DNA from: Budorcas taxicolor
Taxonomy: Eukaryota; Chordata; Mammalia; Artiodactyla; Bovidae
Length of the DNA stretch: 64,000 nt
Assembly (NCBI RefSeq): GCF_023091745.1
Contig: NC_068910.1
Span: forward strand, 180,103,170-180,167,169
Reading direction: 5' to 3'
The position numbers were made by a program, and so were the translations under genes. Of the stretch, positions 11,548-22,559 are shown piece after piece (the first letter of the stretch is position 1; each line of letters opens with the position of its first letter). The notes beneath the pieces were generated by a model. That model searched no databases, was not told where the DNA came from, and was given only the letters and a program-made list of their open reading frames with translations.

Positions 11548-11755
11548 GACTATATATATTAATATGTATAAAGTATATGACTACAGAGAACTTGATGTAT
11601 AGCACAGGGAACTCTATTTGGTGCTCTGTGGTGACCTAAATTGGAAGGAAACTCCATAAAAGAAGGGATATAGATATATAGATATATAAAAGAATATATA
11701 TATATATGGGTGATTCATTTTGCTCTAGAAATTGACACAGCAGTGTAAAGAAACT
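11548..11755 (+). mobile_element. Artiodactyl L1 3' end with (TA)n expansion
   Basis: TAGCACAGGGAACTCTATTT, GGTGCTCTGTGGTGACC, GATTCATTTTGCTCTAGAAA and CACAGCAGTGTAAAGAAACT match the ruminant L1 3' UTR seen more completely at 53.5-53.9 kb. A (TA)n/(TAGA)n stretch lies at about 11668-11708. The poly(A) end is missing because a minus-strand Bov-tA begins there. Confidence 0.75.
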
Positions 11756-11962
11756 ATGTGCATGCGTGCTCAGTTGTGTCTGACTCTTTGCAACTCCATA
11801 GACTGTAGTCCGCCGGGCTCCACTGTCCATGCAATTTTCCAGGTGAGAATACTGGAGTGGGTTGATACTTCCTTCTACAGAGGATCTTCCCAAACCAGAG
11901 ATCCAACTCACATCTCCTGCATTGGCAGGTGGGTTCTTTACCACGGCACTACATGGGAAGCC
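11756..11962 (-). mobile_element. Bov-tA SINE
   Basis: The plus strand carries GTGTCTGACTCTTTGCAACT, GGTGAGAATACTGGAGTGGG and CATTGGCAGGTGGGTTCTTT, ending TGGGAAGCCC. This is the complement of a near-complete element. Confidence 0.9.
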
Positions 11963-11969
11963 CAGAAAG

Positions 11970-12288
11970 TGACTGTGTTTTCAGTCACTAAATCATGTCC
12001 CATTCTGTGCAACCCCATGGACTGCAGCAAGCCATGCTTCCCTGTCCTTCACTATCTCCCGGAGTTTGCTCAAATCCATCTCCATTGAGTCAGTGATGCT
12101 ATCTAATCATCTCATTCTCTGCCACCCACTTTTCCTCCTGTCGTCAATCTTTCCCAGCATTAGGATCTTTTTCAGAGTCGGCCCTTTGCATCAGCTGGCC
12201 AAAGTATTGGAGCTTCACAGCATCAGTCCTTCCAATGAATATTCAGGGTTTCGTTCCCTTAGGATTGACTGGTTTGATCTCCTTGCAA
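11970..12288 (-). mobile_element. BovB LINE, 3' fragment
   Basis: In reverse complement it runs from QSILRERNPE-like codons to the element's 3' end. Plus-strand landmarks are CAGTGATGCTATCTAATCAT, TTTGCATCAGCTGGCCAAAG and ATTGACTGGTTTGATCTCC. It is 5'-truncated at the LQ(G)D segment. Confidence 0.88.
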
Positions 12289-13200
12289 CTATAATCCAAT
12301 TAAAAAAATAAGGTTGTGGAAATTCACACACCTGCTAAGTAGCAATTACCCAAGTCTCTGTGATATAGCATATTGCACAAGGGGTCCACAGTCAGATGTG
12401 GATTTGCTGGAACAATTCATGGTCTTATGCATTTTTTGGTAACCAATCAACTGAAGCCATTTTCTAGGATAAAGTCCTACCCCTGATGGGGAACTTAGAA
12501 TTCAAAATGAGAAAGACAGTGTCAATGGGAATAAAGGAAAGAGAAGATTCCAAATAAGAGAAATGGGTGGGAGGGAGGGCAAAACCAGAGATCTCAGGAA
12601 GTATGTAACAAATTTTTAATTTAGAAAGAACAGAGAAGAATGGGCTCCAGAGTTGGAGTGCTGGGAGACCTGAAGGGTCCAAAATGGCTCCATTCACGTG
12701 GTTTGTTGCCATTTGCAGGGCCCTTGGCTGAGACTTTCTCAGCCAAGGGATCTCGATCTTCTCCAGATGGGTTTACTGACAAGGCTTCTTGGACTACCTC
12801 AAACCTCATGGCCATTTGCAGGGGCCTTGGCTGAGACTTTCTCAGCCAAGGGATCTCGATCTTCTCCAGATGGGTTTATTGACAAGGCTTCTTGGACTAC
12901 CTCAAACCTCATGGCTGAGTTCCAAGGCAAAAGTGGAAAGCAGAAGCTAACAGTTCTCTTACGTCTGGGGCACAGAAATTCCAGAAAATCACTTTCCCTA
13001 GTCAAAGCAGATACAACATCAACCAGATTCACAGTGTGGGGAAGTAATCCAGCTGTCAATGGGAGGGTACCACATTCATTATGTGAGAAAAGAACTGATG
13101 GAAGCCATCACTGGAAACTATTTACTATACATGCTTATATTAAAAATGCAAAGAATGAAGCAAAAGTGTATCTATCTGTTGATATAACTATTCTGAGAGC
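12289..13200. other. Unassigned tract containing a tandem duplication
   Basis: Apart from the 103-bp duplication listed separately, nothing here is recognised. A 183-codon plus ORF (12698-13249) runs through the duplication and into the following SINE. The open frame has no recognisable domain, and the SINE at its 3' end makes it an unlikely gene. An old L1 or LTR origin is possible but unproven. Confidence 0.45.
12708..12913. repeat. 103-bp tandem duplication with hairpin
   Basis: Two adjacent 103-bp units (12708-12810 and 12811-12913) differ at only two positions. Each contains an inverted repeat. In unit 1 the arms CCCTTGGCTGAGA (12721-12733) and TCTCAGCCAAGGG (12737-12749) pair perfectly around a 3-nt loop. 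In unit 2 the outermost pair is lost (C to G at 12824), leaving 12 bp. Confidence 0.97.
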
Positions 13201-13388
13201 AGGCTTCCCAGGTGGCTCAGTGGGTAAAGAATCCACCTACAATGCATGAGATGTAGGCTCTCCTGTCCATGGTGGGTTGCTATGCCCTCCTCCAGGGGAT
13301 CTTTCTGACCCAGGGACTGAACCTATGTCTCTTATGTCTCCTGCATTGGTAGATAGGTTCTTAACCACTAGTGCCACCTGTGAAGCCC
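13201..13388. mobile_element. Inverted pair of Bov-tA SINE pieces
   Basis: 13201-13255 is a plus-strand Bov-tA head (GGCTTCCCAGGTGGCTCAGT, GGTAAAGAATCCACC). It is followed at about 13256-13388 by a minus-strand Bov-tA (TCCAGGGGATCTTTCTGACC, CTGCATTGGTAGATAGG) ending CACCTGTGAAGCCC. The two heads are at the outside and can fold back on each other. Confidence 0.85.
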
Positions 13389-13407
13389 ATACATATTATA
13401 CAATTAT

Positions 13408-13430
13408 TATATATATATATATGTATATAC
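13408..13430. repeat. (AT)n microsatellite
   Basis: An AT-dinucleotide run with one TG interruption abuts the 5' end of the following BovB fragment. Confidence 0.8.
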
Positions 13431-13838
13431 TGTGAAGAAAGCTGAGCACCAAAGAATTGATGCTTTTGAACTGTGGTGTTGGAGAAGAGACTCTTGAGAA
13501 TCCCCTGGACTGCAAGGAGATCCAACCAGTCCATTCTGAAGGAGATCAGCCCTGGGTGTTCTTTGGAAGGAATGATGCTAAAGCTGAAACTCCAGTACTT
13601 TGGCCACCTCATGCGAAGAGTTGACTCATTGGAAAAGACTGATGCTGGGAGGGATTGGGGGCAGGAGGAGAAGGGAACAACAGAGGATGAAATGGCTGGA
13701 TGGCATCACCGACTCAATGGATGTGAGTTTGAGTGAACTCCGGGAGATGGTGATGGACAGGGAGCCCTGGAGTGCTGCAGTTCATGGGGTTGCAAAGAGT
13801 CGGACATGACTGAGTGACTGAACTGAACTGAACTGAAC
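13431..13838 (+). mobile_element. BovB LINE, 3' fragment
   Basis: It begins at TGTGAAGAAAGCTGAGCACC (VKKAEHQRIDAFELWCW) and ends with three CTGAA units. It shares with the copy at 268-816 a 2-nt deletion in the SLEKT(L)ML segment (near 13639), which shifts the frame to DAGRDWGQEEKGTTEDEM. Confidence 0.93.
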
Positions 13839-14644
13839 CGTATACACTTTATGGTATATATCACATTTTTGGCAGAACTGAAAATTTTAAAACTGGATAT
13901 TTGGCATTCAGTCATAATAATTAAGCATTTAAGCAATAATTGCATCTAAATTTCAAATCTCAACACATATTTCTTGCTCTTTCCCCCAAATTAATGCATT
14001 GTCTGGGCAGTTCTTCCTCAGACTGTGACTTGTGTTTAAATGTGGTCCATGAATTCCTCTGTCTCCCTAGATTGCATATTCTTCTAATGACAGATAACAG
14101 GAGCACAGAGGTCAGACTTAATCACTATATAGTCTTTGCTGGTGTTATGAGCACTAATATTTCAAGCTATTCTCATGGTCAAGTTCATTTATCTACAAGT
14201 GAGGACATAAACTCTGTCCACAGGGGTGAAACTGTAAAGTCACATGGTGAAGGTCATAAATGGGTAAGTCTATAATAAAGTAAAAGTGAAGATATGAGCA
14301 CAATAATCCATTCTACCATATACTTATAACTATTTTAAAAACAATTTTTATCTCTTAGAGATAAATATTAGCATTTATGGAGTAAATGGTATGATATGCT
14401 ATCTGGCATTTATTTAATGTGATAAAGGTGATAAAGGGGAGGGTCCTTATGAAACAAAGTCTTCCATAAATGGATGACCATTGTAGTTATGTGATGGGAA
14501 CACTGGGAGTTCATTTTACTATTGTTTTTGCTCCAAAATAAGTTAAAAATTTCAGAGTAACTGAAAAACAAATACTCAGTGCCCTTCATCATTATTTATA
14601 GATCACAGAATCATGAATAAATATTTGCTAAACATCCTTAGCGG
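13839..14644. other. Intergenic, no recognised feature
   Basis: A 111-codon plus ORF at 13940-14275 has no recognisable domain. I regard it as chance. Confidence 0.5.
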
Positions 14645-14922
14645 AGAAGGCAACGGCACCCCACTCCAGTACTCTTGCCTGGAAAATCCCATGGACAGAG
14701 GAGCCTGGTAGGCTGCAGTCCATGGGGTTGCTAGGAGTCGGACATGACTGAGCAACTTCACTTTCACCTTTCACTTTCATGCATTGGAGAAGGAAATGGC
14801 AACCCACTCCAGTATTCTTGCCTGGAGGATCCCAGGGACGGGGGAGCCTGGTAGGCTGCCATCTATGGGATCACACAGAGTTGGACACGACTGAAGTGAC
14901 TTAGCAGCAGCAGCAGCAAACA
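14645..14922 (+). mobile_element. BOV-A2 SINE, near full length
   Basis: Both monomers are present: GGAGAAGGCAACGGCACCCC, then after CACCTTTCACTTTCATGC a second GGAGAAGGAAATGGCAACCC. It ends GTGACTTAGCAGCAGCAGC, the AGC-type tail. Confidence 0.95.
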
Positions 14923-15499
14923 TCCTTAGAAATACAGTTTTAGATACCATCTTAAGGAAGGAGGATTTCTTAAAAAGGAAGTAATTTTGAACTGTGAAAG
15001 CCCAGATGACAAACGAAGTATGTTTGTTCTTTCTGGTATACTTAGAACATAAATGATTATTGTTTCTCATTAAGCCATTTCAGTTCTATAAATAGATATA
15101 TCCACAATCATTTCTTTAGTGATTATTCAGTGATTCAGCAAAGAATGATCACTTGTCTTTTCAACATATCACCATTACTGGATGCAATAAAAAATAAAGT
15201 TCTAATCCCCTTTTCCATACTTAATTCTATAGAAGCTATTTAGCTCATTTTATTTATTTAAATTTTAAAATATGTTACTTACAACTTATAACGTACTTTA
15301 AATTTATAAAAGCCCTTTAGGTATCACTTTCTGATATTCATCTTCATTATTCTACAAAAGCCCACTAAACCTTCCAAAATGTGTAAAAACAGAGATGAAC
15401 AAAAAATTTTAGTTTTATAAACAGCGCTTTTCCTAATTACTAGGCAAACATTTAAAACTGATATTTCCTCCCAACTCATTAAGTCTGTATCATAATTCC
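14923..15499. other. Intergenic, AT-rich, no recognised feature
   Basis: Nothing recognised in either strand. Confidence 0.55.
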
Positions 15500-15697
15500 T
15501 TCAGTTCAGTTCAGTTTAGTAGCTCTGTCATGTCCAACTCTGCGACCCCATGGACTGCAGCTCGCCAGGCCTCCCTGTCTGTCACCAAATCCTGGAGTTC
15601 ACCCAAACTCATGTCCACTGAGTCAGTGATGCCACCCAACCATCTCATCCTCTTTCATCTACTTCTCCTCCCACCTTCAATCTTTCACAGCATCAGG

Positions 15698-16883
15698 TGC
15701 CAGGGTCCAGCCCCGGTGGATCCAGGGAATTCGAAGGGTGGACGGAGTCGGCGAGGAAAACTTATTTATTTATTAATATAATATTAGATTAGGAAGAAAT
15801 AGTGTAGTAGGAAGATTAAGTGGAGAGAAGAGGCTGATTAACTTGGGTTACGTGGAAAACCAATACATTTCCAGACAAGGAGCTTGCACCATCTATCTAC
15901 CTTAGGCCGCCGGCGCCCGATTGAATATCAGAGAGTGTCCCACCTTGGGCTCTCTCTCTTATGGATCTTAAAAGCCGGGACAAGTAAGTAGACATAGTGA
16001 GCCTCCACGTCCCAGATGGGAATTCAGCCTGAAATTAGAGTAAAGAGGAGACACGGGGAAAACCAGTCCAGCGACTGGCTCTCCTTCTATTGTCCTTCAA
16101 GGCCTTTTATACTTTTGATTATACATAGAGATCAATGGGTAATACAAAATTATGTAGCATTCACAGCCCAGACTCTTTCTGTGTATCTTTTTGTATACAA
16201 AAGGTCTCAGGTGATTTACACTATCTTCTGGCCAAGAGGCTTGTTAACACTTTTTGGCTCTCTTCTTTAATGAATGTTAATTTCGTTCCCCTTAAGTGTT
16301 TTTCTTTAATCTGCATCTCCTTAAAGCGCTAAAGTTACATCTCTATAGAACAAAGGCGCAGTGGGTTATAACAAAGAAGGTACTTAACTCAAAGATCTAA
16401 TGTTGCTAATACCAAGTCTACTACTTGTTTTTCTATATACCAACTATATCTAAAAATAAAGGATATGAAAATTTGGCAGCAAGTATTGGCTCAACAAATG
16501 AAACCTTTAATCAGTCCTATTCTAATGACTTTGACTCCTCGGAAGCCCCTACATTCCCAGGATGTTTTAAGCTTCCTGTGCCTCCTGCGGTCAGGAGGCC
16601 TCAAACAATCACACGTGCAGCTGTACGAGTCCTGCAGGCAGGCTAGAAAGCCATCAGAGGGGTTTTTGGATTGAAACACTCTTTCAAATGCAGAAGACTA
16701 AAGCCCTGAATTGACTTTTTCCAGAGAATGTCAGAAGAGTGGAAAAGCAGGCAGATTCTTATTTTTGGGGGGTGGATGCTCAGGAAATTCCAGGGGGAAA
16801 ACCTGAGGTCTGATTAGCCTTGCCATCAGAGCTCTGCCGCATGACCTTGTCACGGGTGGAATTCCTCACACTGGCTTCCGGCA
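15698..16883 (-). mobile_element. Solo class II ERV LTR
   Basis: This 1186-bp insertion sits inside a BovB. On the minus strand it starts TGCCGGAAGCC and ends GGACCCTGGCA, the TG...CA termini of an LTR. It is flanked by identical 6-bp copies of ATCAGG (15692-15697 and 16884-16889), the duplication size usual for class II (betaretrovirus-like) elements. A TATA box and AATAAA signals fall in the right order on the minus strand. No gag, pol or env sequence is present, so it is a recombined solo LTR, probably of the BTLTR1-like bovine ERV group (family name from memory). Confidence 0.92.
16104..16111 (-). promoter_or_regulatory. LTR TATA box
   Basis: TATAAAAG on the minus strand lies about 775 nt into the LTR. 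It is placed to direct a start near 16080, with AATAAATAAATAA signals downstream at about 15765-15776 closing the R region. Activity is not shown by sequence alone. Confidence 0.6.
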
Positions 16884-17206
16884 ATCAGGGTCTTTTCAGA
16901 TGAGTTAGTTGTTCACATCAGGTGGCCAAAGTATTGGAGTTTCAGCTTCAACATCAGTCCTTCCAATGAACACTCAGGACTGATCTCCTTTAAGATGGAC
17001 TGGTTGGAACTCCTTGCAGTCCAAGGGACTCTCAAGAGTCTTCTCTAATACCACAGTTCAAAAGCATCAATTCTTCTGCATTCCACTTTCTTTATAGTCC
17101 AACTCTCATATCCATACATGACAACTGGAAAAACCATAACCTTGACTAGATGGACCTTTGTTGGCAAAGTAATGTCTCTGCTTTTTAATATGCTATCTAG
17201 GTTGGT

Positions 17207-17269
17207 ATGTCTATCTAACTAACTATAGTTATCTAACTTAGATAACTAGTTAGATAGTATATGCTGTCT
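17207..17269. repeat. Local TATCTA-type insertion in BovB
   Basis: Where other BovB copies read GGTTGGTCATAACTTTCC, this one carries about 63 extra nucleotides built from TATCTAAC and GTTAGATA. These form an imperfect palindrome. The flanking word TATGCT(A/G)TCTA occurs on both sides, suggesting replication slippage or fold-back templating. Confidence 0.8.
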
Positions 17270-18651
17270 AACTTTCCTTCCAAGGTTGAAGTGTCTTTTA
17301 ATTTCATGGTTGCAGTCACTATCTGCAGTGATTTTGGAGCCCCCCAAAATAAAGTCAGCCACTGTTTCCATTGTTTCCCCCATCTATTGTCCATGAAGTG
17401 ATAGGACCGGATGCCATGATCTTCGTTTTCTGAATGTTGAGCTTAAAGCCAACATTTTCACTCTCCTCTTTCATCAAGAGGCTCTTTAGTTCTTCTTCAC
17501 TTTCTGCCATAAGGGTCGTCATCTGCATATCTGAGGTTACTGATATTTCTCCTGGCAATCTTGATTGCAGCTTGTGCTTCCTCCAGCCCAGCGTTTCTCA
17601 TGATGTACTCTGCATAGAAGTTAAATAAGCAGGGTGACAATATACAGCCTCGACGTATTCCTTTCCCTATTTGGAACCAGTCTGTTGTTCCATGTCCAGT
17701 TCGAACTATTGCTTCTTGACCTGCATACAGATTTCTCAAGAGGCAGGTCAGGTGGTCTGGTATTCCCATCTTTTTCAGAATTTTCCACAGTTTATTGTGA
17801 TCAACACAGTCAAAGGCTTTGGCGGAGTCAATAAAGCAGATGTGGATGTTTTTCTGGAACTCTTGCTTTTCTGATGATCCCGTGAATGTTGGCAATTTGA
17901 TCTCTGGTTCCTTTGCCTTTTCTAAAACTGTCTTGAACATCTGGAAGTTCTCAGTTCATATTGTTGAAGCCTGGCTTGGAGAATTTTGAGCATTACTTTA
18001 CTAGCATGTGAGGAGAGTGCAATTGTGCAGTAGTTTGAGCCTTCTTTGGCATTGCCTTTCTTAGGGATTGGAATGAAAACTGACCTTTTCCAGTCCTTTG
18101 GCCACTGTTGAGGTTTCCAAATTTGCTGGCATATTGAGTGCAGCACTTTCACAGCATCATCTTTCAGGATTCGAAACAGCTCAACTGGATTTCCATCACC
18201 TCCACTAGCTTTGTTCATAGTGATGCTTCCTAAGGGCCACTTGACTTCGCATTCCAGGATGTCTGGCTCTAGGGGAGTGATCACACCATCGTGATTATCT
18301 GGATCATGAAGATCTTTTCTGTATAGCTCTTCTGTGTATTCTTGCCACCTCTTCTTAATATCTTCTGCTTCTGTTAGATTCATGCCATTTCTGTCCTTTA
18401 TTGAGCTCATCTTTGCACGAAATTTTCCCTTGCTATCTCTAATTTTCTTGAAGTGATCTCTAGTCTTTCCCATTCTATTGTTTTCCCCTATGTCTTTGCA
18501 TTGATCACTGAGGAAGGCTTTCTTATCTTTTCTTGCTATTCTTTGGAACTCTGCATTCAGATGGGTATATCTTTCCTTTTCTCCTTTGCTTTTCACCTCT
18601 CTTCTTTTCACAGCTATTTGTAAGGCCTCCTCAGACAGCCGTTTTGCTTTT

Positions 18652-19395
18652 TTAGTTCCTTAAATGGCAATAAAAGCAATCATATAACAGGACAATAATT
18701 CTAACATATTAAAATATTTCATCAGAAGTATTTTGTGCAATAGAAATTTGTTAAATAATGCTGATTTGAAAACAGGTTAGATTTTTGACTCTTATTTGAT
18801 TCAATGTGTGATTTGAGTATGAAAAATCTATAAAAGTGATAATATAGGTTTGGTGATATTTACAAACCATAACTGACTAAACAGGAGTGCTGGAACTGAA
18901 TTTGAAAATAGCAGTCAGGGTACTCCGCAATTCCTTTTCAAATCATCTTTTAGGGATTGGGAAGAAAAGATTTCAAATAGCTGCCTGGGATTCATTCTTT
19001 CCTATTCTGCTAAGTAGAAAAGCATCTAGGAGAAAAAAAAGGCTAGTGCTGACTTAGTCTAATTTTATAAACATGATGATTGACCCTCCTGGAAAATAGA
19101 TTAGTGCTATTCATTAGAGAGTGCTTATCTATGGAATATTTTTTTAGCAGAATTCCCATGGTTTAGGACTGACATTGATGGCTTTGTGAAACAAAGCTTC
19201 CTGTGAAATGTGACACAAGCTCTAAGTTCTAGGACACAGACATCAGTGTGAGGCAACGTAAATGCTAAGTGCATTGTGAAGTCTCTTAGACATTTCACAA
19301 TGCACAAAAAGTCCTCGGGGCTTTTCCTTCAGTAGGAGAAAGGATCTGGGGAGGTGCTCTCAATGTTCTAGAGCATTCCCTGCTTTGCTTATGCC
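18652..19395. other. Intergenic, no recognised feature
   Basis: Nothing recognised in either strand. Confidence 0.55.
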
Positions 19396-19600
19396 CTATC
19401 TTCCCTGGTGGCTCAGATGGTAAAGCATCTTCCTGCAATGCAGGAGACGCGGGTTCAGTCCCTGGGTTATGTGACCCCCTGGAAAAGGGAATGGCAACCC
19501 ACTCCAGTATTCTTGCCTGAGAAATCCGCGGACAGAGGAGCCTGGTGGGCTATACACTCTGTGGGGTCACAATGAGTGAGACACAACTGAGTGACTAATA
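19396..19600 (+). mobile_element. Bov-tA SINE
   Basis: TTCCCTGGTGGCTCAGATGG, GGTTCAGTCCCTGGG, ACTCCAGTATTCTTGCCTGA and an ACACAACTGAGTGACTAA end are present. Confidence 0.92.
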
Positions 19601-20306
19601 CTTGACTGCCCATAACCTTGAAAATATTAGCAAACCTTGGTACTGGGTATGACCTTTTATTATTTTTTTAAATTTAATTGATGTATTTGAGTCACATTGA
19701 TTTAACACTACTTTAAAACATTTAAACACTGTCTAAATCATGGGGTTTCCCAATAACTGATTTGAATTATGTGAATCAGAAACAGAGTAATGGGCGTTAA
19801 TGCTTGATGAGTTAGTTAAAACAACGAAACAAAACTGTTCCTTTCCATAAGCAATTAAAAGCAATATTTAGTAAGAAGATCAGAATCTACTTCCAAGAAA
19901 TATATATTTTACTGATAACTGAAACAAGATTGATGAATTAAAAAAATTGTGTGGGTCGCAAACTGAATATTTTATCTGTGATCTCTACAAAGGAAACCGC
20001 AGTTACAAAATGAGATTGCTTGCTATCTTTCATAACAGGGTAGATGTTTCTATATTTTTGCATTAACATTTGGAGGCTGCACACTGGTGGTCTTTTTCAT
20101 TCAGAGTGATTCCATCACCTCAGAAAGGGAATAACATTTTTCACAAATTTGAAAATAATATTTTGAGATTTGCACAAAAGTTGATCCCAAGCCTCTTTTT
20201 ATGTATCTTGAGAAACATTGCTATAAATAGTGATGCTCTATCTCTTTGATTTGATTATTTGATGCCATAAATAATATGATTCCAATATTTCTAAGATATA
20301 TCTCTT
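19601..20306. other. Intergenic, AT-rich, no recognised feature
   Basis: Nothing recognised in either strand. Confidence 0.55.
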
Positions 20307-21716
20307 TCAGTTCAGTTCAGTCACTCAGTCGTGTCTGACTCTTTGCAACCCCCTGATCAGCAGCGCACCAGGCCTCCCTGTTCATCACCAACTCCTGGAG
20401 ATTATCCAAACTCATATCCTTTGAGTCAGTGATGCCACCCAACCATCTCTTCCTCTGTCGTCCCCTTCTCCTCCTGCCTTCAATCTTTCCTAACATCAGG
20501 GTCTTTTCAAATGAGTCAGCTCTTCACATCAGGTGGTCAAAATATTGGAGTTTCAGCTTCAATATCAGTCCTTCCAAAGAACAACCAGGACTGATTTCTT
20601 TTAGGATGGACTGGTAGGATCTCGTTGCAGTCCAAGAGACTCTCAAGAGTCTTCTCCAACACCACAGTTCAAAAGCATCAATTCTTCGGCGCTCAGCTTT
20701 CTTCATAGTCCGACTCTCACATCCATACAGGACTAGTGGAAAAGTCATAGCCTTGACTAGATGGACCTTTGTGGACAAAGTAATGTCTCTCTAATATGCT
20801 GTCTAGGTTGGTCATAACTTTCCTTCCAAGGAGTAAGGGTCTTTTAATTTCATGGCTGCAGTCACCACCTACGGTGATTTTGGAGCCTCCCAAAATAAAG
20901 TCAGCCACTGTTTCCATTGTTTCCCCATCTATCTGCCATGAAGTTATGGGACCAGATGCCATGATCTTCGTTTTCTGAATGTTGAGCTTTAAGCCAACAT
21001 TTTCACCCTCCTCTTTCACTTTCATCAAGAAGCTCTTTAGTTCTTCATTTTCTGCCATAAGGGTGGTGTCATCTGCATATCTGAGGTTATTGATGTTTCT
21101 CCTGGCAATCATGATTCCAGCTTGTGCTTCCTCCAGCCCAGCATTTCTCATGATGTACTCTGCATAGAAGTTAATTAAGCAGGGAGACAATATACAGCCT
21201 TGACGTACTCCTTTTCCTATTTGGAACCAGTCTGTTGTTCCATGTCCAGTTCTAACTGTTGCTTCCTGTTCCTTACAGGTTTCCCAAGAGGCAGGTCAGG
21301 TGATCTGGTATTCCCATCTCTTTCAGAATTTTCCACAGTTTGTTGTGATCCACACAGTTAAAGGCTTTGGCATAGGCAATGAAGCAGAAGTAGATGTTTT
21401 TCTGGAACTCTCTTGCTTTTTCAATGATCCAGGTGATATTGGCAATTTGATCTCTGGTTCCTCTGCTTTTTCTAAAACCAGCTTGAACATCTGGAAGTTC
21501 ATGGTTCATGTATTGCTAAAGCCTGGTTTGGAGAATTTTGAGCATTACTTTACTAGCATGTGAGATGAGAGCAATTGTGTGGTAGTTTGAGCATTCTTTG
21601 TCATTGCCTTTCTTTGGGATTGTAATGAAAACTGCCCTTTTCCAGTCCTGTGGCCACTGCTGAGTTTTCCACATTTGCTGACATATTGAGTGCAGCACTT
21701 TCACAGCATCATCTTT
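20307..21716 (-). mobile_element. BovB LINE, 5'-truncated RT to 3' end
   Basis: In reverse complement it begins at the DDAVKVLHSICQQMW segment and continues through AFNCVDHNKLWKILKEMGI. It includes an intact YADDTTLM motif, LNIQKTKIMASGPITSW and RRIDAFELWCW, and ends in CTGAACTGAA. Several frameshifts break it into ORFs of 62, 78, 157 and 84 codons. Confidence 0.94.
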
Positions 21717-22092
21717 GTTGACATATAAAATATTGAAATAAGATTTAAAGATAAAATCATATTTCCCTGTAGGGGTGGTGTTGGAGTCAATTTAAGCTCA
21801 CAGATACGACAGAAACCAATGAAATTTTCTGGGGGAAGAAGAGAAAGCTGAAAAGACCAATATTTAAGAAAGAAGAGGCTGGGATAAGAGTGACAGAGAT
21901 TGCAGAGCAGTGAAAGAAAGAAAGCAAGACAGAGTATGTCAAATTAATGATTTAACTGTTCATTAAATTTTATTTTGTCTAAGCCTCCATGAAATAACTC
22001 TTTTGGGGAAAGTCCTAGTTGGACAATTCTTGGATGGTTCTGTGGTAAACAACTGCAAGCTGAACAGCTTTGCATACGTGTATGGTTTCTCT
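21717..22092. other. Intergenic, no recognised feature
   Basis: Includes a short purine-rich GAAAGAAAGAAAG run near 21912-21926. Confidence 0.55.
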
Positions 22093-22297
22093 TGGGGCTT
22101 TCCTGATGGCTTAGTGGCAAAGAATCCATATGCAAAGCAGGAGACGAGGGTTCAGTCCCTGGGGAAGATTCCCCAAAGAAAAAAATGGCTACCCACTCCA
22201 GAGTTCTTCCCTGCGAAATGCCATGGACAGAGGAGCCTGGTGAGCTACAGTCCATGGGGTCACAAAGAGTCAGTCGTGACTGACTGAACAACAACAA
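22093..22297 (+). mobile_element. Bov-tA SINE
   Basis: GGGGCTTTCCTGATGGCTTA, GGTTCAGTCCCTGGGGAAG, a CATGGACAGAGGAGCCTGGT core and an ACTGAACAACAACAA tail are present. Confidence 0.9.
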
Positions 22298-22559
22298 ATG
22301 GTTTCTCTGCTACCAGAAAGACACTACTGCCCATCTCATCGAAAAATGCACATTTAGACAGAAATGGATCTTCGTGGGGTTTGCCTACACACACATCTAC
22401 CTTCCAGGCATATGTCTTTATGCTTCAGCTCCCTCTTCTGATGCACTTCCTCTCCCCACGTGGCAGCCCTCAGCAGGATTAGCATCTTCTCCAAATCATA
22501 CCCCAACCTACTATGACAGAATTAATGCCTGTACTTTTAGCAATTTAGGCACATGTCTG

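Larger units (their letters stand above)
15500..18651 (-). mobile_element. BovB LINE, 5'-truncated, interrupted by a solo LTR
   Basis: A minus-strand BovB lies in two parts, 15500-15697 and 16884-18651, giving about 1.97 kb of LINE. In reverse complement it reads through QRIARKDKKAF, NKASGGDGNPVELF, PKKGNAKEGSNY and AFDCVDHNKLWKILKKMGI to the CTGAACTGAA end. It is 5'-truncated in the segment encoding KKAKRLSEEALQ. Frameshifts and stops break the ORF, and the YADD catalytic motif survives only as YADDDPYG before a frameshift. The inserts at 15698-16883 and about 17207-17269 are listed separately. Confidence 0.95.

Noticed and set aside
12698..13249. 183-codon plus-strand ORF
   Set aside because: It reads through two copies of a tandem duplication and ends inside a Bov-tA SINE. 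It has no recognisable domain or conserved start, so I do not call it a gene.
13940..14275. 111-codon plus ORF between repeats
   Set aside because: No domain, no splice or codon-use support, and a length not unusual by chance over 64 kb.
15698..16883. Intact endogenous retrovirus
   Set aside because: Only one LTR is present, with its own target duplication on both sides. There is no internal retroviral sequence.
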